From contig NZ_FNGG01000003.1 in NCBI RefSeq assembly GCF_900102915.1, positions 62,001 through 126,000 of the forward strand: a DNA stretch of 64,000 bases. Reading direction: 5' to 3'. Of this stretch, positions 29,063 to 38,242 are shown piece after piece; the stretch's first letter is position 1; each line of letters starts with the position of its first letter. The DNA comes from Salinimicrobium catena (GTDB lineage: Bacteria > Bacteroidota > Bacteroidia > Flavobacteriales > Flavobacteriaceae). Position numbers and translations under genes: made by a program. The notes beneath the pieces were generated by a model. That model had not been told where the DNA came from. It did no database searches and saw only the letters and a program-made list of their open reading frames with translations.

Positions 29063-29393
29063 TTAAAATATTTTGGGTGGCAAAATAACCAAAGACAATC
29101 GCTTCTCCCGAATTTTTGGACAGAATTATTGATGCTGACCATTCTTGCTGTTGTTCTATTGACTCTGAAGCACGAAAACCGGCTAAAGTTGCAATAATAT
29201 AATTAGCGCCGTGGTGGTGGAAAGTAGGAAAGAAAAGTAACAGCAAAGTATATTATCTATGCCAGTATCAACTACAATTTATTGATTTTAAATGATGACT
29301 TCCAAGGAGGAATAAAAAAGCCCCCTGCCTCAGCAAGGGGCCCTCTGCAATGAGGGAATATAAATGTAGACATTTAAGCTTAAAAATCCTCTC
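29063..29393. other. NhaC-ClC intergenic region
   Basis: Apart from the terminator at 29312-29342 the stretch shows a TTG-started minus-strand frame with a His triplet (29013-29246), overlapping the ClC start. It could be a leader peptide, but no attenuator structure or cognate amino-acid gene supports that. Confidence 0.3.
29312..29342 (-). terminator. terminator of the NhaC-family gene
   Basis: Read on the minus strand, GCAAGGGGC and its partner GCCCCCTGC (one mismatch, loop CTCA on the plus strand) form a stem followed by TTTTTT. It sits 50 bases past the stop of the transporter gene. Confidence 0.75.
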
Positions 29394-30725
29394 TTAAGCC
29401 GGCTGTTCCTCAAGGAGGTCTTCAACTTTATTTTTACCTGTCTTTATATTAAATATGAAATAGGAGGCGGTACAAGCCCCTAGCAACCAAAGGTACCAAG
29501 CGTTGGAGATAAGGTCGAAGTAATTCATTTTACCACGTGCATAGCTCAACAAAAGCAATACCTGTGCCCCGTAAGGCAACATACCTTGGATAACGCAGGC
29601 AAAAATATCCAGGACCGAAGCCACCTTTATCTTATTCAGATCCAGCCGATCTTTAATTTCTTTAGCAATACTGCCGGTGATAATGATCGACACCGTGTTA
29701 TTTGCAATTGCCAAGTTGGTAAGGCCAACGAGTCCCCCAATCTTCAGGTAGGCTGAATGTTTGGTGATCTTTCGGGTAATCAGACTGGTGATATAATTAA
29801 GGCCACCTGCTTTGGTGACCAGGGCAGCAAGGCCTCCTGTTAACATAGAAAGAAGAAAGATCTCTGTCATTCCCGTGAATCCTTCGTAGCTTAAATTGGC
29901 AAATTCAAGTAAATTGAAGCTGGAGTAGTAGAAACCTACTGCACCGGCAGATAATATTCCCAGGAATAAAACAGTGAACACATTCAGACCCAAGATTGCT
30001 AGGGTGATCACCAGGAGGTACGGAATGATCTTTATAGGATTTGCAGAATTAGCTTCTGGTATTGGGGTGTCCTGCAGGAACATTCCCTGGAAAAGCAGAA
30101 TAATCACAGTAAGTATAGCCGCCGGGAGTGCAATTTTAAAATTTTGCCTGAATTTGTCTTTCATTTCACAGCCCATGGTTTGGGTAGCGGCAATGGTGGT
30201 ATCGGAAATAAAAGATAAGTTGTCCCCAAACATGGCACCTCCCAGCAAGGAAGCACTTAGAACAGGAAGAGAAACCCCTGATTTCTCTGCAAATCCCGAT
30301 ACAATGGCCGCAAGCGCTACTATAGCTCCTACAGAAGTTCCCGTGGCAAAAGAAAGAAATGCAGCTAGTAAAAATACACCGGCATATAAAAAATTTACTG
30401 AAAAGTAGGTAAGCCCCAGATCAACAACGGCATCTATACTTCCTGTTGCTTTACTTACAACGGTAAAGGCTCCGGCTAAAAGGTAGATCACGCACATCGT
30501 CATGATCTTTTCGTCGCCGCAACCTTTCAAGAAGGTGGAGACTTTAACGGGCATTGCATCTTTGAAAAGAATAAAAGCCGAAGCTATTCCTAAAGTTACG
30601 GCTATTGGAGAGGGGAGAGCATAAAAGTCGTTTAGGTAGATTCCTGCTCCCAGGAAGCTGAAAATGAATAATAAGAAAGGCAGGAGGGCAATAATACTTC
30701 CCTTGGAACCTGTTGAGGTTTTCAT
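29394..30725 (-). CDS. NhaC-family transporter, possibly a methionine transporter (MetT-like)
   Basis: A 443-residue protein with about eleven membrane helices and NhaC-family patterns ('FATGTSVGAIVALAAIVSGFAEKSGVSLPVLSASLLGGAMFGDNLSFISDTTIAATQTMG'). The family includes Na+/H+ antiporters. A subgroup found under SAM-responsive leaders has been predicted to import methionine (named MetT in comparative genomics). An S-box-like element lies 69 bases upstream on the same strand, which favours the methionine reading over pH homeostasis. Its own terminator follows. Transport substrate is inference. Confidence 0.8.
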   Translation of the reverse strand: MKTSTGSKGSIIALLPFLLFIFSFLGAGIYLNDFYALPSPIAVTLGIASAFILFKDAMPVKVSTFLKGCGDEKIMTMCVIYLLAGAFTVVSKATGSIDAVVDLGLTYFSVNFLYAGVFLLAAFLSFATGTSVGAIVALAAIVSGFAEKSGVSLPVLSASLLGGAMFGDNLSFISDTTIAATQTMGCEMKDKFRQNFKIALPAAILTVIILLFQGMFLQDTPIPEANSANPIKIIPYLLVITLAILGLNVFTVLFLGILSAGAVGFYYSSFNLLEFANLSYEGFTGMTEIFLLSMLTGGLAALVTKAGGLNYITSLITRKITKHSAYLKIGGLVGLTNLAIANNTVSIIITGSIAKEIKDRLDLNKIKVASVLDIFACVIQGMLPYGAQVLLLLSYARGKMNYFDLISNAWYLWLLGACTASYFIFNIKTGKNKVEDLLEEQPA

Positions 30726-30793
30726 AGTTTAGATTTTTTAACGGGGAAGAGAAAAGGCAATACAGAGGATTCAACGTTTTTTCCAGCACTGGC

Positions 30794-30856
30794 TTATCAC
30801 TTTAGCACCTTGCTCGTTTTGCAGGTTGCTATCTCCCTTATTGAGATTCTTGATAA
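30794..30856 (-). promoter_or_regulatory. compact S-box-like (SAM riboswitch clan) leader
   Basis: Read on the minus strand the element begins TTATCAAGAA and ends TGATAA, so TTATCA (30851-30856) pairs with TGATAA (30794-30799) as P1. A short hairpin ATCTC...GAGAT follows. Then come AGCAACCTG and CAAGGTGCTAAAG, matching the conserved GCAACC and AGGTGCTAA blocks of S-box RNAs. The same blocks occur in the full-length S-box upstream of metH at 60482-60581. This copy is only about 63 bases: the long P2 with its kink-turn and the P4 stem of SAM-I seem to be absent. The downstream gene is a NhaC-family transporter. Confidence 0.6.
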
Positions 30857-31011
30857 TGGCGGCAAAATTAAAAACATTTTTGAAAATAAAAAGTCACTTT
30901 GAAATTTGTCTGATCATTTCTCAGAACAAATTCAATAGCAGAAACATTAGTTTTTTGTCCATATCATTGAATTTTAAATAATTGTCAATCAGTAAAATAG
31001 TTAAAGTCAAA

Positions 31012-31031
31012 TATTCCAAGTACTTGGAATA
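31012..31031. promoter_or_regulatory. perfect 20-bp palindrome before the tra operon
   Basis: TATTCCAAGT followed immediately by ACTTGGAATA, centred 60 bases before the traE ATG. A TA-rich block resembling a Bacteroidota -7 region (near 31058-31066) lies just downstream, so a protein bound here would overlap or abut the promoter. It is a candidate operator for conjugation control. The remainder of the 355-base NhaC-traE gap shows only the S-box-like leader. Confidence 0.6.
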
Positions 31032-31080
31032 ATTCCCTGTAATAGATTCACCATCGGTATAATATTTAAATCACAAACCG

Positions 31081-31368
31081 ATGAAAAAATCTTTTTACTT
31101 CAGCCTTTTTTGTCTACTTCTTACTTCTTCGGCTTTTGCGCAGATCGGGGGAATCGAAAACTCTGTTAACGATATGGCAGATACTGTGAGAGCGGTTTTT
31201 CCTATAATCCTGGGAGTGATCTTTCTGGTGGGATTTCTCTTTAATGCAGGACATTTCTTTGGAGAAAATGCCGATCTCAAAAAGGGAATTACCAGAGTAC
31301 TGGTATTTGTGCTTATTGCCGGAGCGGTGGTAGGGATCTTTACGTACCTCATAAGCATCGTCGTGTAA
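31081..31368 (+). CDS. traE: conjugative transposon protein TraE (DUF4134)
   Basis: A 95-residue protein with a signal peptide ending SSAFAQ and two membrane helices, the usual TraE/DUF4134 layout ('FPIILGVIFLVGFLFNAGHFFGENADLKKG'). It is probably a small inner-membrane subunit comparable to VirB2/VirB3-type components. It is the first gene of the tra operon, and its stop overlaps the traF start (TAATG), so translation is coupled. Confidence 0.92.
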   Translation: MKKSFYFSLFCLLLTSSAFAQIGGIENSVNDMADTVRAVFPIILGVIFLVGFLFNAGHFFGENADLKKGITRVLVFVLIAGAVVGIFTYLISIVV

Positions 31369-31649
31369 TGAAACGCTACGAAGTTTACAGGAACATCAGG
31401 AAAAAGGCGCTCATATACGGCCTTCCCATTGCTTTTTTTGCTCTTATTATGCTTGTAATCATAGGATCTCTGCTGGCGGTGATCTTCTCTTTCAGCCTTG
31501 GGATGATCATTTCGGTGGTGAGTCTTAATCTGCTGGTTTATTTCCTGTTGGTAAGGTTAGCCGCCAATCCCCAACTGCTGCATTTCCGAAGTGTTTTTCC
31601 AAGGATGATCTCTAATAAAAAATTTACAGGTCTTTCTTATGAAAATTAA
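31368..31649 (+). CDS. traF: conjugative transposon protein TraF (DUF4133)
   Basis: A 93-residue membrane protein: a basic N-terminus (MKRYEVYRNIRKKALIYGL), two adjoining helices and a C-terminal 'FTGLSYEN'. This matches DUF4133/TraF, a VirB3-like partner of the VirB4 ATPase. It overlaps traE by one base and traG by 11 bases. Confidence 0.9.
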   Translation: MKRYEVYRNIRKKALIYGLPIAFFALIMLVIIGSLLAVIFSFSLGMIISVVSLNLLVYFLLVRLAANPQLLHFRSVFPRMISNKKFTGLSYEN

Positions 31650-34047
31650 TCTAGCCCATCACCATCCGCTGATCGATATTAGAGATAATCTGGTTTTTGC
31701 CAACAACGGAAACCTGGTCCTTTGTTACAGAATGGATCTTCCTGAGATCTATTCACTATCTGAAAAGGATTTTGAGGACCTGCACGGAATCTGGTTTCAG
31801 GGTTTGCGATCCCTGAAAAGCGGCTGCGTGGTACACAAGCAGGATGTTTACCTGAAAAGGCAATTTTCCGCAGAAAAATTGCCGGGAAAGACCTTCCTGG
31901 AAAAGGCAACCAAAGAACATTTTCAGGGCAGGGAATATCTGGAGCATCAAAGCTATCTCTTTTTTACCTATCCCAGGAACAAAGCCCTGAATAATGCGAA
32001 ATACGTGAATCCTTTTAAGAAGCCATCCCGAAAACTTCCGGGGGAAATGGAAGAAGGACTGCAGGAGTTTATTAGAGCGGTGAATGACACAGTATCTTTC
32101 CTGAACAACAGTAAGAAGTTCGAGCTCATTCCGTTGGGAGAAGAACAGATCCTGAAGTTATCCTCTTCTTATTTCAATGGGTTCAACGAAGGATTCGATT
32201 CAGACATCTTGTTGGATCGTTCGCGCCTGCAGATTGGCAAGAATCTGTTTGAGGTGCTGGCGGTTAACAGCGAATTGTGCTTTGGGGAAGGGGTACAATC
32301 CAGCAGAAGGAATGATAACTTCACCTCAGATGAATTTGTGTTCCATCAGGGTTTTGTCGATGGATTGGGCCTGAACCTGAAGGAGAATCACATCCTGAAC
32401 CAGGTGGTCTATCTCGATGATAAGCAAAAGTGGCGAAAGCTTTTGGAGAAAAGGATTGAGGAGCTTAAAAAGAGCAGCAATTTCGGGAGCCAGAACAAGG
32501 TGGTGCTTGAAAAGATCAAAAGCATCCTGGATCAAATAAATGAAGATGACAGTTCCAGAGTGATACGGGGGCATTTCAATGTGATTTTTTGGGAAGAGGA
32601 TGAACGCAAACTGGGTCAAATTGGATCGGTCATCAAAAGTGAATTTAAAGAACTGGATATTTTACCACATTATCCGCTGGGAGAGGAGCGAAAGAATTAT
32701 TTCCTGAACAGTTTCTTCTGTTTTTCGTCTAACTTCTCTGATGAAGATCTCTACGTCACAGATCTGAAGCACGCGCTCTGTCTTCTGATCAACAATACCG
32801 GTTACAAGAATGATGAGGAGGGGATCATCTTTAATGACAGGCAACAGAATATCCCGGTGTTGAAAGATGTCTGGGATGAACAGAAGAAAAGGATCAAGGC
32901 CAGGAACTTTGCCATTTTCGCCCCTACCGGAGAGGGCAAATCTTTCCTGGCCAACAATATTCTTCGGCAATACTTTGAGAAGGGAGTGCGATTGGTGATC
33001 ATTGATCTCGGAGGTTCCTATAACAAATTCGCTAAACTGTATCCGGAAGATCATCTCATCCTACGGTATGAACAGGGAAAGAATCTCGGGATCAATCCCT
33101 TTTTCATCAGCAGCACTGATGATATTGCTCCCCAACACCTGGAAGATCTTGCCACTTTTTTACTGGAGTTATTTGCCTCAGGCGAGAAAGTGGAGAAGGC
33201 CAGGGAAGTGGCGGTCAAAAAGATCCTTCGGGAATATTATGAAAAGGTTGAGGACAACCATTCCATGGAAATCTTTTACCGGTTTATCAAGGAAGAGCAA
33301 AAAACTTTGCTGAGTCAACTGCAGATCCACAGAGATTATTTCAACATAGAGAACTTCCTGCATATCATGTCAGAATACGTGGGCCAGGGACTTTACAGTT
33401 TCCTGTTCGAGATCAGCGAAGACCAAAGTTTCCGGCTGGAGGAGAAGCGGCTAATAGTATTTGAACTAGACGAAATCAGGGATAACAAGGAGATCCTTTC
33501 TGTCATGCTGAAGCTGATCAAATCGGCCATTCAGCGCACCATTTGGCAAAACAGGAGTGAAAAGGGAATCATCCTTTTTGATGAATTCGCCAAACAGCTG
33601 AAGTTTGAAAATGTCCTGGAGAGTGTGGAATTTTATTACCAGGCTATCAGGAAACAGAACGGGGCTATAGGCATCATTTTACAGTCCATCAATCAGCTGC
33701 CTCAAAATGCCACCTCTGCAAGTATCCTTGAGAATACCCAGGTGATCTACAGCCTGCACAATGAGAAGGGGTACGAGCAATTGCAGAAACGTCTGAACCT
33801 TTCCGCACATGACCTAAACCAGCTGAAATCAATCAGGAACAATCTGAGGGGTCCACGCAAGTACACCGAGATGTTCCTCAAGATCGGGAGGGAGAGTAAC
33901 ATTTTTCGGCTGGAAGTACCTCCAGAAGTATATGCCGCCTATCTCACTGACGGAAGAGAGAACGAAGAATTATTACGCCTCTATAACAAAACCGGTTCCA
34001 TGGAAGCAGCCATCAAGAAATTTCTAATCAAAAACAACAGCAAATGA
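31639..34047 (+). CDS. traG: VirB4-type conjugation ATPase TraG
   Basis: An 802-residue ATPase. The N-terminus has the TraG_N-type start '...HHHPLIDIRDNLVFANNGNLVLCYRMDLPEIYSLSEKDF'. Walker A is APTGEGKS (about 429-436), and Walker B is IILFDEF (about 641-647). It energises assembly and transfer in the conjugative secretion system at the inner membrane. The 5' end overlaps traF, and the 3' end overlaps the traI start by 4 bases (ATGA). Full length and apparently intact. Confidence 0.95.
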   Translation: MKINLAHHHPLIDIRDNLVFANNGNLVLCYRMDLPEIYSLSEKDFEDLHGIWFQGLRSLKSGCVVHKQDVYLKRQFSAEKLPGKTFLEKATKEHFQGREYLEHQSYLFFTYPRNKALNNAKYVNPFKKPSRKLPGEMEEGLQEFIRAVNDTVSFLNNSKKFELIPLGEEQILKLSSSYFNGFNEGFDSDILLDRSRLQIGKNLFEVLAVNSELCFGEGVQSSRRNDNFTSDEFVFHQGFVDGLGLNLKENHILNQVVYLDDKQKWRKLLEKRIEELKKSSNFGSQNKVVLEKIKSILDQINEDDSSRVIRGHFNVIFWEEDERKLGQIGSVIKSEFKELDILPHYPLGEERKNYFLNSFFCFSSNFSDEDLYVTDLKHALCLLINNTGYKNDEEGIIFNDRQQNIPVLKDVWDEQKKRIKARNFAIFAPTGEGKSFLANNILRQYFEKGVRLVIIDLGGSYNKFAKLYPEDHLILRYEQGKNLGINPFFISSTDDIAPQHLEDLATFLLELFASGEKVEKAREVAVKKILREYYEKVEDNHSMEIFYRFIKEEQKTLLSQLQIHRDYFNIENFLHIMSEYVGQGLYSFLFEISEDQSFRLEEKRLIVFELDEIRDNKEILSVMLKLIKSAIQRTIWQNRSEKGIILFDEFAKQLKFENVLESVEFYYQAIRKQNGAIGIILQSINQLPQNATSASILENTQVIYSLHNEKGYEQLQKRLNLSAHDLNQLKSIRNNLRGPRKYTEMFLKIGRESNIFRLEVPPEVYAAYLTDGRENEELLRLYNKTGSMEAAIKKFLIKNNSK

Positions 34048-34613
34048 AAACAAAGATCCTTTTAATCCTGGTATTAGCTATGTTCAGCCAGAAGGGACAG
34101 GCACAAGGTATGCCCGTCTATGACAACACTAATTTCATAACCCTTGGAAAATCATTGATCGAATCGGCGAAGCAAACTTCAGAGCTGCTAAAGACGGTGA
34201 AGTTCCTAAAAGAACAAAAAGAACGCCTGGAGCAGGTGAGCAATGTGGTAAAACAGGTGAAGGCCGTTCAGGAAATCCTGGAAAACAACCAGCAACTTTA
34301 CAATACGGTACAGCAAGATCTGAGGGAGATCCTAAACTCCCCATACATCCGCCCTGAAGAAGTTGACCGAATTTCTGATTCTTTCAATTCCATTATCGAA
34401 ATGGCACTGGAAGACCTTGATTTTATGCAACAATTGCTTACCAGCAATCTTTTGAACATGACCGATGCGGAGAGACTGGCAGTTTTGGAGGCTCAAAAGG
34501 AACGGTCAAGGTCTATGAGAGCAGAAATTGACCTGAGGTACAAACGATACCGGGCAATTATTTCGGTAAGGGAGATGCAGGACAGGATCCTTAACAGGGA
34601 GATCAATTATTAA
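34044..34613 (+). CDS. traI: conjugative transposon protein TraI (DUF4141-like)
   Basis: A 189-residue exported protein with a signal peptide (MKTKILLILVLAMFSQKGQAQG) and a long coiled-coil ('LKTVKFLKEQKERLEQVSNVVKQVKAVQEILENNQQL'). This fits the VirB5-like TraI of CTnDOT-type elements. It starts in the ATGA overlap with traG and precedes traJ by 11 bases. Confidence 0.82.
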   Translation: MKTKILLILVLAMFSQKGQAQGMPVYDNTNFITLGKSLIESAKQTSELLKTVKFLKEQKERLEQVSNVVKQVKAVQEILENNQQLYNTVQQDLREILNSPYIRPEEVDRISDSFNSIIEMALEDLDFMQQLLTSNLLNMTDAERLAVLEAQKERSRSMRAEIDLRYKRYRAIISVREMQDRILNREINY

Positions 34614-34624
34614 AAAGCGGGGAA

Positions 34625-35455
34625 ATGAACCTCTCAATTGGTCTCGAGTACGTGGATGCGGTTTTTACCACCATCAAGGAAAGCAGCTTCTCAGAATATA
34701 CCATCATGGGGATGAAGTCCCTGGCCGTTCTCTTCTTCCTGGTGAATATCATCAAGAAGTACAGTGAAGGTGCCGTAAGCAATGATGGATATACCTGGGG
34801 CTTAAGTCCGGGTGACCTGATTAAAAATTTTGTGGTGGTATTGCTCGTGATATTTTCGACTCAGATCCTCAGTTATTTTGACAGTATTCTGGTAGCCATC
34901 GAGGGGCAATATCGCAATACCGCTCCTGCCTTGATCCCATTACAATTCCAGGATTTACAGATCGAAGAAGATGTCAATTTCGTAGAAGCCGGCACTAAGG
35001 CGCTGAGTATGCTGTATGAATATCTTGTAACTCCGCTGTATCCCATGAAGGTGGTAGCTTTTATCCTGGGTCTTTTTCTGTGGATCATGGATATTTTCAT
35101 CTATCCATTGTTTCTGGCAGAGCGTTTTTTTCTGCTGGGGCTCATGCAGGCTTTTTTTCCGCTGGTGATCAGTCTGGCGGTCTTTGAAAAGTTTCGGGAG
35201 ATGGGCTACAGATTTTTTAAGCTGTATGCCGCTGTTTACATGATTGTACCAGCCTTCTTTCTGGTCAATGTATTTGTAAACCTTCTTTATGAGGAGATCA
35301 ACACCAACTTTTGGGGTAATTTACTGGATGACGGATCTGAAAGTGGATTTTTCGCCCCTATTGTTCAATTGGGTTCCATAGGATTCATCGTTTTTCTCAA
35401 GTTCAAGCTCTACCGCAGAGCAATTTCATTCACCTTCAGGCTATTCGCCACCTAA
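34625..35455 (+). CDS. traJ: conjugative transposon protein TraJ
   Basis: A 276-residue polytopic membrane protein (about six helices, e.g. 'MKSLAVLFFLVNIIKKY', 'VVVLLVIFSTQILSYF', 'FLLGLMQAFFPLVISLAVFEKF'). It corresponds in order and pattern to TraJ/VirB6/TrbL-type channel proteins. It is somewhat shorter than CTnDOT TraJ as remembered, but no gap or frameshift is seen. Confidence 0.85.
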   Translation: MNLSIGLEYVDAVFTTIKESSFSEYTIMGMKSLAVLFFLVNIIKKYSEGAVSNDGYTWGLSPGDLIKNFVVVLLVIFSTQILSYFDSILVAIEGQYRNTAPALIPLQFQDLQIEEDVNFVEAGTKALSMLYEYLVTPLYPMKVVAFILGLFLWIMDIFIYPLFLAERFFLLGLMQAFFPLVISLAVFEKFREMGYRFFKLYAAVYMIVPAFFLVNVFVNLLYEEINTNFWGNLLDDGSESGFFAPIVQLGSIGFIVFLKFKLYRRAISFTFRLFAT

Positions 35456-35468
35456 AAACCAATTATGT

Positions 35469-36086
35469 ATGAAAAAGATATACAAGAATATTTATTCCGT
35501 ATTAAAGATCAATCGCTTGATCGTCTGGTCTGTGGTCAGCATGGCTTTTCTGACCAGTGCTTTTTCCCTCTGGTCTGTTTTTGATATGAACCAGAAGATG
35601 CTGAACAGCATGTTCGCCGTGAATACAGATGGGGCGGTTATTCCATTAAAACTGACTTCAGCAAGAGAGAACCTGGAAGTAGAGGCCCAGGCTCACCTGG
35701 AGCTGTTCCATAATTATTTCTACGGGATCGATGCCAGTAATTACGAGAGTAATCTTGAAAAAGCTTTATGGCTGGGGAACAGTTCAGTTGATAACATATA
35801 CCGGCAGAAAAAATCTGAAGGATTATACAATCGTTTACTGCAGTATTCACTGGTTCAGCGAATAAAGGAGGTAAATACTGAACTGGATCTTTCGAAAGAA
35901 CCTTTTGATTTTAGGACCACCACCATCTTCGAGATCAATCGAGGAAAGGTGGTGGACACTTACGAACTTATTACCACGGGAAATCTAATAAAAGTAGACA
36001 GGCATTTTCCCAGAAACACTCACGGATTACTGATAACCAATTTTTTTGAAAACAGCTTAAGAAAATTAACCGATGAAAATAGATAA
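35469..36086 (+). CDS. traK: conjugative transposon protein TraK
   Basis: A 205-residue protein with one N-terminal membrane helix (IVWSVVSMAFLTSAFSLWSVF) and an outer domain with 'VDNIYRQKKSEGLYNRLLQY'. This is the usual VirB8-like TraK form. Its 3' end overlaps the traM start by 14 bases. Confidence 0.88.
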   Translation: MKKIYKNIYSVLKINRLIVWSVVSMAFLTSAFSLWSVFDMNQKMLNSMFAVNTDGAVIPLKLTSARENLEVEAQAHLELFHNYFYGIDASNYESNLEKALWLGNSSVDNIYRQKKSEGLYNRLLQYSLVQRIKEVNTELDLSKEPFDFRTTTIFEINRGKVVDTYELITTGNLIKVDRHFPRNTHGLLITNFFENSLRKLTDENR

Positions 36087-36984
36087 AAAGAAGATCGTAT
36101 TTGCGAGTATCCTGTTGATAGTGCTCATTTTCATAGTGAGCTATTCCATACTTTTATTTTTTAGTGAGGATGAACTTCAGAAGCTGGATCAGCCCGTGGT
36201 ACCCGAGTTAAAGGAGGAGGAAACCAGTTACACCTCCAAGCTGAAGGCCATCGATGCTTTGAAGGAAGAACGGGAAAAACAGATCCCCAGTATCTATTCT
36301 GAGGCTCTGTTGGATTCCATGGGAGTATATGATCCTGCTTTAGAGGAAAAGGAGCGGGAATGGGTCATTGACAGTATTTACAGATCCAGATTTCTGGAGG
36401 TCAATGATGGTGATTCCATATATGCTGAAGAAACATTTACTGAAGAATCCCCTCCGGGGAATGATTCTATTGCACCAAAAGAGCTGAATGCTCAGGATCT
36501 GGCCATTGGCCACAAAACATTTTTCCTTTCCGGAACTGTGGCAGAAGAGTCACTTGTGGAAACCGGCCTACAATCAGAAAATGTTCTTGCTGTTGTAAGC
36601 GGAGACCAAACCGTGAGGACAAATGATCGTCTTGAATTACGACTAATGGAAAAAGTGGAGATAGGAGGGAGGGAGTTTGCCAAGCATACACCGGTGTTTG
36701 GATTTGTGACATTGCAGCCCAATCGGGTACAGATAAAGATCACTCATATCCAAAATTTTCCTGTTGAATTAAGAGCTTTTGACCTGCAGGACAGCAACGA
36801 AGGAATTTATGTGGAAAACAGTATCAGGGATGAGGCACGGCGAAAAGTACTGGATGACGTGGTGCAGGATATCAACATTGGCGGGCTGCCTCAGCTAAGC
36901 GGAATCAAAAATATCTTTAGAAAAAACAACCGCAATGTCAAAGTTACGGTCATGGATCAATATCAACTTCTTTTAAAACCTTAA
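36073..36984 (+). CDS. traM: conjugative transposon protein TraM
   Basis: A 303-residue protein: a short cytoplasmic start, one membrane helix (IVFASILLIVLIFIVSYSILLFF), an acidic linker, and a C-terminal domain with 'TVRTNDRLELRLMEKVEIGGREFAKHTPVFGFV' resembling the TraM/VirB10 beta-barrel-linking domain. It probably spans the periplasm to the outer membrane together with TraN. It overlaps traK and ends 3 bases before traN. Confidence 0.9.
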   Translation: MKIDKKKIVFASILLIVLIFIVSYSILLFFSEDELQKLDQPVVPELKEEETSYTSKLKAIDALKEEREKQIPSIYSEALLDSMGVYDPALEEKEREWVIDSIYRSRFLEVNDGDSIYAEETFTEESPPGNDSIAPKELNAQDLAIGHKTFFLSGTVAEESLVETGLQSENVLAVVSGDQTVRTNDRLELRLMEKVEIGGREFAKHTPVFGFVTLQPNRVQIKITHIQNFPVELRAFDLQDSNEGIYVENSIRDEARRKVLDDVVQDINIGGLPQLSGIKNIFRKNNRNVKVTVMDQYQLLLKP

Positions 36985-36987
36985 GTT

Positions 36988-37809
36988 ATGAAACAGTTAT
37001 TTTTAGGCGTGCTGGGACTTTTATTCTTTACAGGTACAGCCCAGACCGTAGACACCATTTATGTCAATGAGAATCAGAATACCGCATTGTTTTTTCCCGA
37101 AAAGGTGAGGCAGGGGATTGTGGGTTCAGAAAATTTTGTTTTTAGTTACAGCCAAGAAAAGCCTCAGTATTTTGGGCTACTAAAAGGAGTTCGCGGTTCC
37201 ACCAGTAATCTACTGGTCCTTACGCAGGATGGGCAGATATATTCTTACGTACTGAGCTATAGAGCACATTTGCCCTACTTTAACTATTTCATAGGTATAG
37301 AAGAAAGCATCGGTAATGAAAAACCGTTGAAAGAAAAGGTCTTTGCTGCCCTGGTCGAAGACACTATGGACGTCACACAACGTGGAAAAGATCCGAAAAC
37401 CGAAAAAAATGCTTTAAAAATGCGTGCTGAATATCATTTGAAGAATTCTAAAGGTGAGATAAAGAGCCGGAAGAAAAAAGGATTAAAGCTGGCAGTGGGC
37501 GATATGAATTATTTTAAGGATGAAGTTTACCTGGTTGTGGCTTTGGAGAACCAGTCTGGAATCACTTTTGAACCCGATTACCTGAACGTGTATATCTCCA
37601 GGGGCAACAGGAAAAGAAACGCATCCTATCAAAAATTGCTGCTGGAGCCTATATATATCCATCAATTTCCGCCAAACATCTATCATCATCAGGAAAAGAA
37701 ATTTGTACTGGTATTCCCGAAATTTACATTAGGAGAGAATGAGGAGCTTGAGTTAGAGGTAAGGGAAAAGAAGGGCAGCCGGTGGTTGAGGATGAAATTT
37801 AAAGGCTAA
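36988..37809 (+). CDS. traN: conjugative transposon protein TraN (DUF4138)
   Basis: A 273-residue exported protein with a signal peptide ending FTGTAQ, then 'TVDTIYVNENQNTALFFPEKVRQGIVGSENFVFSYSQE' typical of DUF4138/TraN, a VirB9-like component. It is the last tra gene here: a strong terminator lies 18 bases later, and traO, traP and traQ are not found in the window. Confidence 0.9.
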   Translation: MKQLFLGVLGLLFFTGTAQTVDTIYVNENQNTALFFPEKVRQGIVGSENFVFSYSQEKPQYFGLLKGVRGSTSNLLVLTQDGQIYSYVLSYRAHLPYFNYFIGIEESIGNEKPLKEKVFAALVEDTMDVTQRGKDPKTEKNALKMRAEYHLKNSKGEIKSRKKKGLKLAVGDMNYFKDEVYLVVALENQSGITFEPDYLNVYISRGNRKRNASYQKLLLEPIYIHQFPPNIYHHQEKKFVLVFPKFTLGENEELELEVREKKGSRWLRMKFKG

Positions 37810-37827
37810 TCTTTGAGAGAGGCATAA

Positions 37828-37860
37828 AAGAAGTAAGGGCAATCCTTACTTCTTCTTTTT
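37828..37860 (+). terminator. terminator of the tra operon
   Basis: AAGAAGTAAGG (37828-37838) and CCTTACTTCTT (37844-37854) form an 11-bp stem with a 5-base loop, followed by C and TTTTT. Confidence 0.85.
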
Positions 37861-38242
37861 AATAAAAACACAGATCACCTTCCCGGCAAGTTTAACTGAT
37901 AAACGACTATATTAGTTTTGATATAGCGAATTGTAGCCAATATTCATAGTGATTTTTTAAAGAAGAAAATCTGATTGACTTCAATATAAATTAATACCTT
38001 CAAAACTTGAAAAAGCTCGCAGAATAGAAATTAAAAAGCAATTAAAGCAAGAAGAAATGAACGAATTCTTTCAAGACTTCCAATGGATGAAAATTTGAAC
38101 ATAAATCCAGGTGAAAAATTTGAATGCTTAAAAAATATTGATGCCTACTTTGATTGTGAAATTCTGCAAAACGTAGAAGAAATATTTGAATAAAATATAC
38201 TCTAATCGACTTCAATTAAATAATTGACATACACTTTATAAA
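37861..38242. other. gap between tra operon and first cassette-like gene
   Basis: The stretch holds only short frames. One (38083-38193) would encode 36 residues ending '...DCEILQNVEEIFE', and another ends '...EEMNEFFQDFQWMKI' just before it. They look like debris of a longer gene, but no family is recognised. Confidence 0.3.

Noticed and set aside
29013-29246. Minus-strand frame with a His triplet, like a leader peptide
   Set aside because: TTG start only, overlaps the ClC start, and no attenuator or histidine-related gene follows.
37861-38242. A missing traO remnant after traN
   Set aside because: The short frames there do not resemble TraO, and the tra terminator precedes them.
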